From Sthenelais limicola (lineage: Eukaryota > Annelida > Polychaeta > Phyllodocida > Sigalionidae), in assembly GCA_942159475.1 (NCBI GenBank), contig OW804096.1:102150194-102214193 (forward strand): a DNA stretch of 64,000 bases, in the 5' to 3' direction. The notes under the pieces were generated by a model, which saw only the letters and a program-made list of their open reading frames with translations, ran no database searches and was not told the origin of the DNA. A program made the position numbers and the translations under genes. Every line of letters starts with the position of its first letter. Position 1 is the stretch's first letter. Shown piece after piece: positions 37,001 through 47,788 of this stretch.

Positions 37001-40000
37001 AATGCCATTGAAATGCTCCAAACCGCAAATGTCATAAGAATCCCATTAGGACGGATTTTTTTTTTTTTTTATCAATTTTATACCATTATCTTATCAGCTA
37101 TTTAGGCCCCATTAGTAACTGAGAAAGATTGACAGACAGCTTGTCCAGTACTTCTTTCAATTTTTAAAAATCTATGATATACCAAAATAACTTACCATCC
37201 TAAATATTCTACTAAAGAAGAGACAAATATGGGTGGTTGAATCATTGCTGTGTGATGTAAATTAGCTGTAATAATTAATATTGTGGTCGATTCTCTTAAG
37301 GTTCTCTCTTTCTCCTCTCTCCTCTCTCCTCTCTCTCGGACATCCTCCTCCTCCTGGGTGTATGAATGTATACATGGTGTCTGTATGTATGCATGGATGT
37401 ATATATGTATATGCAGGTGTGAATCACATTACTTTCCTGGCGTCCCTAGTGCCTCTGTCCCCAACCCCAGACACATATGCTTTCATACTAACTCCAATAA
37501 GAGTTAGTATCCAAATCTTTTACACTTTTACTTGTATATATTATTTATTCCTTGGCATTGAACCCCTTTTTTCTCTCTTGTATGCCTTCTTTGTGTGGTA
37601 ATAAAAATGATACCACTTCTATTGATTCCACTATTCAGGTATATGACCGAGTCATATCTTCTGGGAGGCAAACGGCACAGGAGCAAAACGCTTCTTGTCC
37701 GCTTATGTATGAGTGGCACGGTAAAGCGTACCTGGGAGCGGCACACGGGCTCGCCGGTATCCTCTACATGCTACTGCAGGTAAGTAGCAAAATCCATCAA
37801 CAGAGAAACTAGTGCCACCGGTGAAACGAGAGTCTGATACACTTTAATAATAGAGGCCTTCATACTAGCTAGTATTATAATACAATCAAGATAGCTCTTT
37901 ATTAGGGGGCTAGCTTTAAGGTTAATCTGGATTAGCTTCTTTTTCGATGAAGTGGGCGCAGCCTCCTTTTAGTCTCATTATTTGATATACGGTAGAGAAC
38001 TCTATATAGTGGGCTTGTCGCACCCCCTCTGGCCAGTCTCATTTTAAGGGGGTGTTTAACAGGTCCACGTGGGTCTGTATTGAGTGTGTGTGGTGCTGAT
38101 TGGTTGGTGTTTTAGTTGTACTGGAAGGGTTGTAGTGTAGGCAGTGTTGGGTGGTGGCTTGTGGCTTGTGAGGAGTTGTGATTGATAGGGAGATTGAGAA
38201 CGAGAGGCCAATGAGGGGCTTGTGTAAGTGACAGGGAGGGAAAGAGAACTAGAGGCCCGTGAGTGCAGTGGAGCGTATAATTGTTTTGTTTATGTGAGGG
38301 GGTATATGTTTGGCTTTAAAGAGCCACAATACTTTTGGGAGTTATGATGTATGTATCAATTTTATTTCCAAATTTTTCATATACATCAGTTTGGGAAAAG
38401 GGAAGAAGTACTCTTACAAACTTCTATAACAACCTTCTGAGAAAGCTTCGTTTCTCAGGTCTTCCAGGCATCCCTGGTTAAGTTGACCATGAGCATTGTA
38501 TGATTAGTGTACTTTACTGGTGGCTTTTGGGTAACTCCTGAGTTTACAATATTGACTTTTACATACATTGAGTTTCGTTTTAAATCGAAATTACAGTAAT
38601 TCTGGTGAAACATTACAAGCACCAATTCTTTATACAGTACATATATCCAATCAATTAATAGATAAAACTCAATTGTGTTCATACAATTAACAGTCTACAA
38701 GGGAATTCTTACTTTTAGTATTACATAGCCATTCATTTTGGTTTCAATAGGTAGTACTGGATCTAGGAATAATTTGTATTATAGTACTTAGATCCTTCAC
38801 TGTATATGGGTTTACAGACCATAATAAAGATTTAAATAGATTAACAGAATTCATGGAACTCTATTATAAACTCTTTGCGAGTCTAAGTCTATACATATAT
38901 TTATATAAACTTCCAATTAAACAATTATTATTTGCAATTGTTATTTTCATTTAGCTTTTCGTTTCTCTTTTTAATATACCTTTGTCTACATCTTGCTTTA
39001 TTGTTGGTTTACTTAAAAAACACTTAAATTCCTCTTTAGAGGTACAAGATTTCCCCTCTCTAGGTAAGTTGTTCCATGACAGTGGTAATAATTAGTACAT
39101 AGATTTTTCAATTCTTTCTGTATGAGGTAAGGGAACAATCATTTTTGTCCCTTGTTTGTGGGACCTGAGGTTTAAATTCCTCTCATCAGTAAATAAGTTA
39201 CTTTCAACTAGATCATACGCTATTTCTAGCATATGCTGATTTCTTCTTACAGATAACAGTGGTAAATCATGAGTTTGTTGCAGTTCCGTAACATTTACCC
39301 TCCCACCTAGACCAAAGGCTAATCTAATAAAGGAGTTTTGTATAACCTGGAGTTTATCTAAGAGATTCTTTGGTGCTCCAATATAAATGCAGCCACCATA
39401 ATCCAATAGTGGTCGCACCGCCACCTTGTATAGTGTTAAAATATTCTGAGATGTTAGAGATCTCTATTTTTTTAATCGCTCTAAGCCTTCCTGTAGCTTG
39501 TGAAAAGGGTCTCAGGTTATTGTGTAACTGTGTGGGGATAGCTTAGGGTCTCAGGTTATTGTGTGCTCGTCCACAAAACGACTAGTGGTTACATAATGTG
39601 GTGTATTCTACACTAGGCCTCTGCAAAATGTGTACACTTGGTTCTTTTTTAACATTTAGTTGATTCTGCTAATGTTGTCTGAAAGTGATAAATACTAGAT
39701 ATATTCTTGTATTTTGTTAAATGTTAAGTTCAATGAGACGATCTCGACTTTACAATGGGCTATCTCGACTTTACGATTGGCTATCTCAACTTTACGATCG
39801 GCTATCGTGACTTTACGATCGGCTATCGCGACTATACAATCGGCTATCGCGACTTTACTATCGGCTATCCCCACTTTACTATCGACTATCGCCACTTTAC
39901 TATCGACTATCGCCACTTAACTATTCTGATTTTACAAACCGTGAAAAACTCACTACATTTACCGCGTAGGGACTTTGCTACTGATATAAATCTTACTTGA

Positions 40001-41833
40001 CGGACTTAGATCTATCCATTCTCCATCAAACTATTCATGTGTGGGTTGGTAGCTCAAACATCAATGTGTAGTGAGTTTGCTACTGATATGAATCTACTTA
40101 ACATACTTAGTTTTATCCATTTTCTATCAAATTATTCACGTATGGGTTGGTAGCTCCAACATGAAAGTGTGTAATCACTTCACACACATTTCAAAAGTCA
40201 AATTTCAAGCTAAGCACACTTTTATAGGGGAAAGTTTTGTTGAAATTCTTTACAGGGGGAACGCTTACCCACTATAACCAACTAAATTTTAGTTTTTTTT
40301 ATGTAGAGTGATATTCTTACACTGACTACAGTGTAAATTCTGTTTGTTCTAGATAGTGAGTTTCCTGTGTTATAACTATTGTGGTAGTGACTTTGCATGG
40401 AAATTTCATGTTGAGAAAAAAAAGAAATATGAAGATTTCCAGTTAATTACAGCCATATTGAAAGTAAATGAAACAAGAAAAACAAATTGAAATATCTCTA
40501 GAAGCCTTAATTCATAGTGTAGTGATTTGCAGGTGTAGAGTCACGTGTAGTGACTTGGCAGCGAAGACGTGTACTGGTGTGTGTGTGGTCTTTTCTGATG
40601 ATTGGATATGCTACTCACAACAATTTTTATCTTATTATATGCTTCCAGTTCGAGGGAGCCAAATATCAAAGCAACTTGGATACACTGATAAAACCCACTG
40701 TAGACTACATGATGAGTCTACGGTTCCCTTCAGGGAACTGTCCGTCCTCTCTGGGCAATAATAACGACAAACTCGTCCACTGGTGCCATGGTGCTCCAGG
40801 CTGGATCTATCTCTTCATCAAGGCCTATCAGGTAAGTGAGCTCCTTAGAACTGATCTGTAAACCCGATAGGGATAACAAAATGGCTGCGGCAGTGAAGGA
40901 CCATAACAAATTCCATTTTGATTTCACTGACTTAACATTGGCACCACAGGACTATTTCCAGAGGAATTACTATCATCATGAAAATAATATATCACAGTCA
41001 TAAAAAAAATGTTTTTATTACCACAACATCCCAATAAATCAACGTATTTTTTGTCCAGTATAATTTCTACGGTATCCTGCTCCTGCCATGAAACTGTTGG
41101 TAAGCTTCGGTCTAGGACTCAATCTCCATAAGTTTTTATTTTTAAACATTGTTTTACCAAGATTAGGCAGCACACACATATCTGGTCTTCTAGTGTCGTG
41201 TGTGTGTGTGTGAGGGGGGGGGGGGGGCTGGATTCGAACCACAAAATTGCCTTTGGATCCCAAAACCAGCATTTTAGACCACTCGGCCACCTCGAATCCT
41301 CTAACGACTGTATCAAAATACCGAGCAGTTCTTAACAATTTTTATTCCATTAACCTCACAGATATTTGGTTGCGAGGAGTACTTGGAGGCAGCTAAAGCT
41401 TGTGGAGAGGTGATCTGGAAGCGTGGTCTGCTGAAGAAAGGATATGGAATCTGCCACGGAACTGCTGGTAATGCCTACGCCCATCTTGCCCTCTACCGAC
41501 TGACCAGGGATCAGAAGTACCTCCACAGAACACTCAAGGTGGAATTCTTTCAATGATAACCTTTTAGTTACAAAGATGCCTACCTATCGGTGTAACCTTT
41601 AATATGATTCGCATCTCTACTATTTTTTAAATAAAACTTATCTGTGAAAGAGCTCAAAATCCATTTATTTTTCGCATGTTTTACTTTTGATTTCGTTCTC
41701 ATTCTTCCCCCTATAAATACTATACATTCTTTATTCGTTTACGTCTATCCTGTACAGTTTTTATGCATTTTCTAACACCACAATCCCATCACGTATAGCT
41801 CTAGCAACAACATAGTCTGTGTACACATATATA

Positions 41834-41870
<37 letters not shown>

Positions 41871-43169
41871 GTATATGTATATGTATGTATATATATATTA
41901 TATATATATACTACCCATGAGCCTTGGGATGATTATCTAGAACAAATCTTGTCTTTGTCAGTTTGCTGAGTGGTGCTTTGACTACGGAACACATGGATGT
42001 CGCACGCCTGATCGACCCTACTCCATGTTTGAGGGTAGGTTTTGAATCTATGTTTTACAAGACACCTTAACATTTACCAGCTCCAACGTTGATGATATCT
42101 ATTGTAATGTGTGATATTCATTGTCCGACTTGTTATTTATTATTTGCCTATAATGTGTTCGCGTATTAATTTTCTGACTAGATCACATTTCATCGCTTTT
42201 CTAATTGTAAACTGCGAAACGGCGAAATCAACGGTGCCACTATATCTTAAACTATTACATTATTGATTGTATTTTATACTTAATATTATATTATATACTT
42301 CATGTAGTCAACTTCTCTAATACCTTAACAAACTATTCTTTCTCATGGTAACGGCTGGAAGAGCTGGATTTTATCCAGAAGCCTGATCTTACCAATTTGT
42401 CATCCTCATACATATGACGTATACTTTTGTTATATGAAGATTTGGTCTATCTTGGATATGAAATAGTTGTAGAATTATTGTAGGAAAATAAGAAGGGAGC
42501 TCCTAGGTACACTAAGATGAGCCGGGTTCAATTCCACCAGTGTTATATGAAGATTTGGTCTATCTTGGATATGAAATAGTTGTAGAATTATTGTAGTAAA
42601 AATAAGAAGTATAAAGAAGAAGTCTAAAGGCTTTGATCCTAAGATCTAGAATGAATATTTATTGTAGTATAAGCATACAGGTGAGTGCTTGGTCGATGTG
42701 GCTATTGCTGGTTGGTTGAATATTAAGTAGGTGAGGGTGCTACCTGAGCCCTTACATGCTACCGTATTATTGCAATAAATTCCTGGGTAATGGTGGCTTA
42801 TGGATGATGGACATGTTACCTAATTAGACTAATAGATATACTAATAATAATTAATGATAATTATAGGTCTTGAAGTGGTTACCCATTGTTACGTCATTAT
42901 TGCGTAACATGATGTAACACTTTGGCGAATAAAGTATTTTTCAATTCAATTTCAATATTAAATAATTAACTGTTAAGCTCTGACCAAACGCATAGAAACG
43001 ACACTAGATATCGATGTTTACATAAAAGTTACTTGTGCTCTTTTGTATGCCTGTGTAATATATACTATATATATGCGTGTGTGCGTTTCTAGGTTTGGCT
43101 GGGACAATATACTTCCTCACCGATCTGCTCAACTTAGAAGAGGCGAGATTCCCAGCCTTTGAGATCTGA
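28058..43169 (+). CDS. LANCL2: LanC-like protein, LANCL2-type (nine coding exons)
   Basis: Exons: 28058-28210, 31901-32021, 32354-32573, 32925-33069, 37639-37779, 40649-40831, 41362-41538, 41962-42034, 43093-43169. All have GT/AG borders and consistent phase, giving 429 residues (LANCL1 about 400, LANCL2 about 450). LanC-like proteins are seven-helix-barrel zinc proteins that bind glutathione; mammalian members add glutathione to dehydroamino acids in damaged proteins. Visible marks: NPFPDYN near the N-terminus, YTGVTG, FLCGDAGPLA, GAAHGLAG (about 246-253), and zinc ligands Cys306 in HWCHGAPG and Cys352-His353 in YGICHGTAGN, ending RFPAFEI. Wording such as NPFPDY, SLPDELLYG and ICHGTAGN is nearer LANCL2 than LANCL1; invertebrates may have one ancestral gene. 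The start is the first in-frame ATG after the YY1-like site. A Met at 28106 is possible, and the reading is open further upstream. No broken key residue. Confidence 0.92.
28502..28565 (-). repeat. tRNA-like SINE fragment in LANCL2 intron 1
   Basis: On the - strand: TAGCTACTAGCCAAGGCG, an anticodon-arm-like GGACTCCAG, and a B-box-like GAGTTCAAGGC, as in tRNA-derived SINEs. The stems are incomplete, so it is not a functional tRNA. Confidence 0.4.
29081..29944 (-). mobile_element. Complete non-autonomous Helitron in LANCL2 intron 1
   Basis: On the - strand it starts with TCCATATAATATAAAGC at 29944 after a host A, and ends with hairpin CCGTCCGGAGGACGG (29105-29119) and CTAG at 29081-29084 before a host T. 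Length is 864 bp. The 3' half is a GA-rich tract (CT-rich on +); the 5' third carries the promoter-like cluster. A small duplication of AAAG-type sequence lies between hairpin and CTAG. No Rep/helicase. It lies opposite to LANCL2 transcription. Confidence 0.8.
29680..29719 (+). promoter_or_regulatory. CRE-like / kappaB-like / TATA cluster in Helitron copy 3
   Basis: TGACGTA 29680-29686, GGGGCTTTCC 29697-29706 and TATAAATA 29712-29719, in the same order and spacing as in copies 1 and 2. On the + strand it points out of the element at 29944 and in the same direction as LANCL2, between exons 1 and 2. It could in principle start an alternative LANCL2 transcript. Confidence 0.4.
30405..30515. repeat. 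CATC-rich simple repeat in LANCL2 intron 1
   Basis: Degenerate CATC/TATC units including ATCCATCCATGCATCCATC. A run of Cs at about 30241-30254 and a G-rich run at 31106-31142 lie in the same intron. Confidence 0.75.
33285..33740 (+). repeat. Diverged interspersed repeat, copy 1 (LANCL2 intron 4)
   Basis: Shares with 34975-35450 a series of blocks in the same order: TGAAGCATGTGTGC-like start, AGATTGCAGAAA, TTAATG..GGGGCTGA, TTAGAAGT..GA.TTCCCAGGA, TTTGATCTCCGC and CTTATCTGATG, then short CCAGGGTCTCC and GGGCGCT words. Class unknown; no coding content. Confidence 0.6.
34183..34500 (+). repeat. Tandem repeat, unit about 110-135 bp (LANCL2 intron 4)
   Basis: About two and a half units containing TGCTCCTAAC, AAAATG.CATTGAAACGCTCC, AAACTGCAAATG and CCCATTAGGA, followed by a T-rich run and CATCTGCCTTG. 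A second cluster of the same unit lies at 36905-37070. Further shared sequence (ACTCCA-TAAGAGTTAGTATCC, about 34798 and 37489) follows each cluster, so the two regions are diverged duplicates. Confidence 0.7.
34497..34625 (-). repeat. 21-bp minisatellite array (array 2, LANCL2 intron 4)
   Basis: About six units. The reverse complement reads AGTCAATCGAAAAGTCAGAAT-like, the family found at 7296-7742. It directly abuts the 110-135-bp tandem repeat. Confidence 0.85.
34975..35450 (+). repeat. Diverged interspersed repeat, copy 2 (LANCL2 intron 4)
   Basis: Second copy of the 33285-33740 family. Its ORFs are not exons: they lack splice signals and interrupt a well-defined intron. Confidence 0.55.
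36905..37070 (+). repeat. Second cluster of the 110-135-bp repeat (LANCL2 intron 4)
   Basis: One full and one partial unit matching 34183-34500, with long T runs, preceded by a CCTCCTCC-rich tract (36846-36908). Confidence 0.65.
38990..39440 (-). pseudogene. LINE c: C-terminal fragment of a non-LTR retrotransposon (LANCL2 intron 5)
   Basis: The - strand reading 39424-39092 shows RPLLDYGGCIYIGAPK, LQVIQNSFIR and RRNQHMLEIAYDL. After a stop it continues with SWNNLPRE and SKEEFKCFL, the same ORF2 tail as LINE a and b, though a diverged family member. 5'-truncated and disabled; antisense to LANCL2. Confidence 0.7.
39737..39925 (-). repeat. 21-bp minisatellite array (array 3, LANCL2 intron 5)
   Basis: Nine units around GGCTATCGCGACTTTACGATC. 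The reverse complement (GATCGTAAAGTCGCGATAGCC) matches the diverged right end of array 1. ORFs on both strands across it come from the stop-free unit. Confidence 0.85.
41227..41299 (-). repeat. Class II tRNA-like sequence (Ser/Leu type), SINE or pseudogene, LANCL2 intron 6
   Basis: On the - strand: GAGGTGGCCGAGTGGTCTAA (A-box region as in tRNA-Ser/Leu), an anticodon arm around GGTTTTGGGATCC, a short variable arm, and a B box GTGGTTCGAATCC. The acceptor stem does not pair, the T stem has mismatches, and a run of Gs follows on the + strand, so a functional tRNA is unlikely. Confidence 0.5.
41825..41912. repeat. TATATG/TA microsatellite (LANCL2 intron 7)
   Basis: Runs of TA and of TATATG hexamers between exons 7 and 8. 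Confidence 0.9.
42430..42596. repeat. Short direct duplication (LANCL2 intron 8)
   Basis: The roughly 55-bp block starting TTATATGAAGATTTGGTC at 42430 is repeated almost exactly at 42541, with about 57 bp of different sequence between the copies. Confidence 0.8.
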
Positions 43170-46100
43170 TTCATCACTTCTCCTCCTCTCATATCAGTAA
43201 ATAATAATAATCACGTTCAGCATGGGCTGCCTTCTTTCTTATTGTTCAACTACACTAGACAATCACCGTGTGTTCAGCCATGCACGACGGCCCCAACATC
43301 CTCGCCCATTCTGGTATCTCTACTATACAATGCGAGAGCTAAGGAGGATGTTAAGTTGAAGATATTGATCCTTTCCATTCAACCGATCTGATACATCTGT
43401 TATTGCATGCATACATGTAGACAAAACGGGATGTGTATTGGTTTTGTTTAGTTGTTTTATAGACTACCAACGTGATAGGTACTTCATTGATGTTTCTTTT
43501 TTTTCTTTTCTTGTTAAACGTATTTCTTCCTATTTTTCTTATGCATAATATTATTGTAAAATATTCGTGTCTACCTCCATGGATGGTGTTTGTTTATGTC
43601 TGACCCACCCACTCATTTTCTGTTCCCTTGTATGGTAGAGATACTCGAGTGATTGTGTGTTCTATGAGGTAATAGGCTTGTATGCTGACATACATGCTAT
43701 TTTGGAGGCATGCGTGCCAATGGTAACCACCCATGTCAAACATATTTTTTGCATTTCAACTTCACAAGCCACGTATGCTAAACCATAGGTATCCATATAA
43801 CGTGTATACGATAATATAGTCTTTCATTTGTATATAATATATGTGTGTATGTACATGATATAATAAGATAATATTACACATTCAATTTCCTCACTCATAC
43901 ATTAAGTGCTATATCATATTTCGTGTACCGTTTATCTAGGTATATTGTGTTTCATGGTTAGTGTTTACACTTTTTCGTTGGACTTTGTTCCCTCATGTCG
44001 CATTCATCAAACTTAAAAGGAACTCAATACTTTTTAAAAGTTTTACGTATTTGATTTCTTTTATGGCACGAATCGACTCTAAATTGGTTATTTTCCATTC
44101 TTTGCCGACATTCCTGTCATTTTGTATCGATGAGTTCCAGTGATTATTCTATCCAGATTTTAGCCGTTCTTGCTAAGGCCGGTGAATGTACCCACTCACA
44201 TGTAAAGTATAGCACCTCTCTTTCATGCATCCGTTACACTTATTGCATGAATTCATCATAAACAAGTCAGTATACGTGTATATATATATAGAAAATGGAC
44301 GGTTTTAATCATATGCCACGGAGAATGTCTTGCCGTATGCTAGAATAGCCAGCGAAATATTTAAAACATTTAGAATCGAAGCACAACTAACTGCTTAACA
44401 AAATAGAATAGTTCATATCATATTTAAGGAAATTAAATTAAGTTACCTTAATTGAAGCCTCATCGAAGGCCCTGTGCAAATAGGTAACAAGTCCTCTGGG
44501 GTACACCAAGGTATTCTGAAACATGAATGCATCATCTTTGTTCTTCACACTTGATTAAGTCATGGGAGAAAGCGCTGTTGGTATAGGACCAATCTGGTAT
44601 AGGACCGTGGTGCGATTATTAGTATGGTATGTTTTGTTTCTGTTGACTTTAATATGAGATTTTAAAAATAATTGAGATCGTCTAATCAGTATTCACCTAG
44701 TAGATTATGTCATTCAGAGTTCATGTGATATAGCTATATGAGCCCCAGAAATCATTTAAGATATTATTCTCCCTTTTATATCTCCTCTCCAATAGAGGTC
44801 GCTTTAACCATGTTTCATGATTTTAATCAAATCTGCATATTATTTTGTTTCATTTCATTTACTATCATCGTTCACTATTAGGTGTTTGACTAGTCCCAGT
44901 GGTCGTACAAATGAATAGAGGTTATTTCATTATATAAAGCAATAAATTAGAAGCAACTGGGAGACCTACATATATGGGTTTCTAGTCAACTCTTTGTCCA
45001 GTTGGTATACATTTGTATATCATCGCCTGTTGTTATTTTCACTACTGTCGCGAACTCTGTCAAATCTATGGATATCTATTGTACTGCACCCTTGGTGTCT
45101 TGTTGTGAATACCCCCATACTTCAGCGTACGTCTTAAGTCTTCCTATATCCAAGACATCATAGATTTCCGTATAACCTAGTGCTTTCTAGATTACGCCTA
45201 CATATGTTAGACAATTCCATGTATCTATTTTGTATTATTCAAATCTGAAGTCATGGTACTTGTACTTGTTTAACAAACACAATACGTTGTGGAAAACGTT
45301 TATGATTTTAGTCTGGAACATGAATATGTTTAATTTATAGTTCTTTATTTTAGGTAGTGAACTTGACTCGGTCGATGTTCATTCTTTAAATAATTCCATC
45401 ATTATTAGAAACAATCTAGGAAGCAGGGATACTTATTACTGCAAAAACTTTGAATCACGTTTGGTTTTGAAAAGTAAACCATTATACACTTTCCGTTGAA
45501 CTAAAACCAAAAGAGTGCGTTTCTTTAGTTTTCATTCGTAAATAAAAAACTAATCAGAATCATTTGATCAATCGAGATTTAGTTTTATACACTGGGTACT
45601 ATTATGATATTTCAAATAAAAATGTGTCACGTCCTATTATCTTAAGGTATATGTTTGAAATGGTCATGGGTAAATAACGCCTGGCTTTAAACCTCTTTTG
45701 TCACAAGTTAAGTCCTTGTTAGAGTTGTCATAGGAGCCGATATTCCATCGGATATACGTATACATGTGAATGGACCTATGTAAATACGATTTAAATTTTT
45801 ATTTTCATTTCACTGGCGCTGTAAAAAAAAATCCTCTTTTTTCATAATACAAATATGTCATTCAACATTCAAGACAAAATTGGAAGAAATACTCAAAAAT
45901 TATATAATGTATGGGAACAAAATGTCTCAGATCGAAAGCCAGTCACTCTAATCCTATATATACCACTTTCACTATTACTCCTACTGGCCGAGCCACTGCA
46001 ACCCAGATCTGAATTCAGATTATAGTGGGAGAAAGGTATACACAACCAATGGTACATTGTATTCGTCTCACTGAAATTAGTGGCTGAAGGCCCTTCAAAT

Positions 46101-47788
46101 GTATGCTTTTTCAAAGGGACAACTGCTCAATTTTTCACATATCGAGAGTAGGCATTGAGTTCTATTCTATTTAATTAAGACTCGCATGTTTTAATACTGA
46201 TTGGTCCAAATAGATGATCCACATCTAATCGAGATCAACTTATGAGGTCACATTAATTACGTTACTCATCATTTTACCGCAAATTTTAAAAAAACAGTTA
46301 AGAAAACAACCAACACACAACCTTTTGTTTCGATTATTCGTTTAAACCGTGAAACCAAATATTGGTTCGCTAAGACATCACTACCTCTGATCTTACATAT
46401 TTTTTAATGAAATTGATTATAAACTGAACCCCGTTTGGATATATGTCGAAGTCCAGCCACTGTCTATTGTCAAGCTTGGATTCGAAAATATAAAGATTGG
46501 TATCTCTTAAGAGGGTAAAAATTAATGAGTTATTTTGGTTTAGTACCGTCCGTTGAAAAATTCCACCTGGCTGCTAAAAGAAAACGAATTCGGAAATGGT
46601 GTCCACTTCGAGCAGAAGCGTGGATCTGAACACTGGTTAACAAAAGGGCACGTTATCGGTTCAAATTTTGCGGTCCATTTTCCCAAAACCTATATGGTAA
46701 AATAGTTACACGTGAATGTATTGCAAACAATCGAATTTATGCAGCGTCTAAAATTTGAATATATAATATATGCTTGTTCCCGAAAGATTCGCAATAAATG
46801 TCGGTGCTTTCCATTCACCTATATGTCGTTTGTTGTCCTTTAAGCATTCCTTGTTATGACCATTATAACTCTCCTAATGATATGAATTTAAAAATGCTTT
46901 CAATCAAATTCCAGGATAAAGTTTTTTTAATCTGAGTGCAATAAAGGGGAACAAACAGATTTAATTAATCTATTTATTTGCGGATATAATCCTCAATCTA
47001 ACAATCATAATTTAATATCAAACGCATCATAAAGACTTGCCAAGCTTACAAAACAAGTGATTGAAATGATTGGAACCTCCGTAAAGCACAGGGGAGGCAT
47101 ATTAATCCAGGCACAGACTATCGAGATTAACACTTAAAAATAAACTTAACACTAGGCTCTGTGAAGACACAAACAAATGAAAGACAACGGTAGAAAATGC
47201 CTGAACTCTTCATGAGTATTAGGGTTAATAATGTGCACGTATGTACATGTGGTTGGGTGGAAGGACTACAAACTGGTTGTATCACTCATGTGTAGTTAAA
47301 GCAGATGTACATGTGTTCCGATGAATGTTTAAATCATACATGCCAAATTGGAATAGAATTAAACGCACATTTTTATATTATTGATTAAAAGTCAAATACA
47401 TTGAGAAAATGATTATACAAACATTTAGTGAAAACAAATTGGTAATCTATAATACACGAAAAATATATATACGAATTAATCCGCATCATTATTCTGACGA
47501 ATGTGAATCGGATTGAAGGTGCATAAAATGTACTTTAGTTTGTGCCATCATTAATTTGCTCTCCCAAAATAAGCCTTTCGGACATCCCAATTTTCTACGC
47601 TCGGTATCTAAGATAAATCACTTGAATACAAGTTCCATTATCTAGAGGAATGAAAAAGTTGTATATCCGAAAAATTCGTCACCCAAAGAAAATGTACTAT
47701 CAATCACACATACAAACGTATCCATACTCTACTCGCTCATTTATGAAAGTTCAAAAAGTATTGTCACGGATGACAGACTAGAAAAACA
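43170..47788. other. Intergenic region between convergent LANCL2 and CYP51
   Basis: Should hold the 3' UTRs of both genes, which converge here. Several AATAAA hexamers on + (for example about 44940 and 45617) and TTTATT near 46970 (AATAAA on -) are candidate poly(A) signals, but none can be chosen from sequence alone. No other exon or repeat of note. Confidence 0.4.

Noticed and set aside
40468..40761. Alternative ORF overlapping LANCL2 exon 6
   Set aside because: A shadow frame of the real exon at 40649-40831, which continues the LanC-like protein in another frame.
41227..41299. tRNA-Ser/Leu gene on -
   Set aside because: Acceptor stem does not pair and the T stem is mismatched, so it is listed as a tRNA-like repeat.
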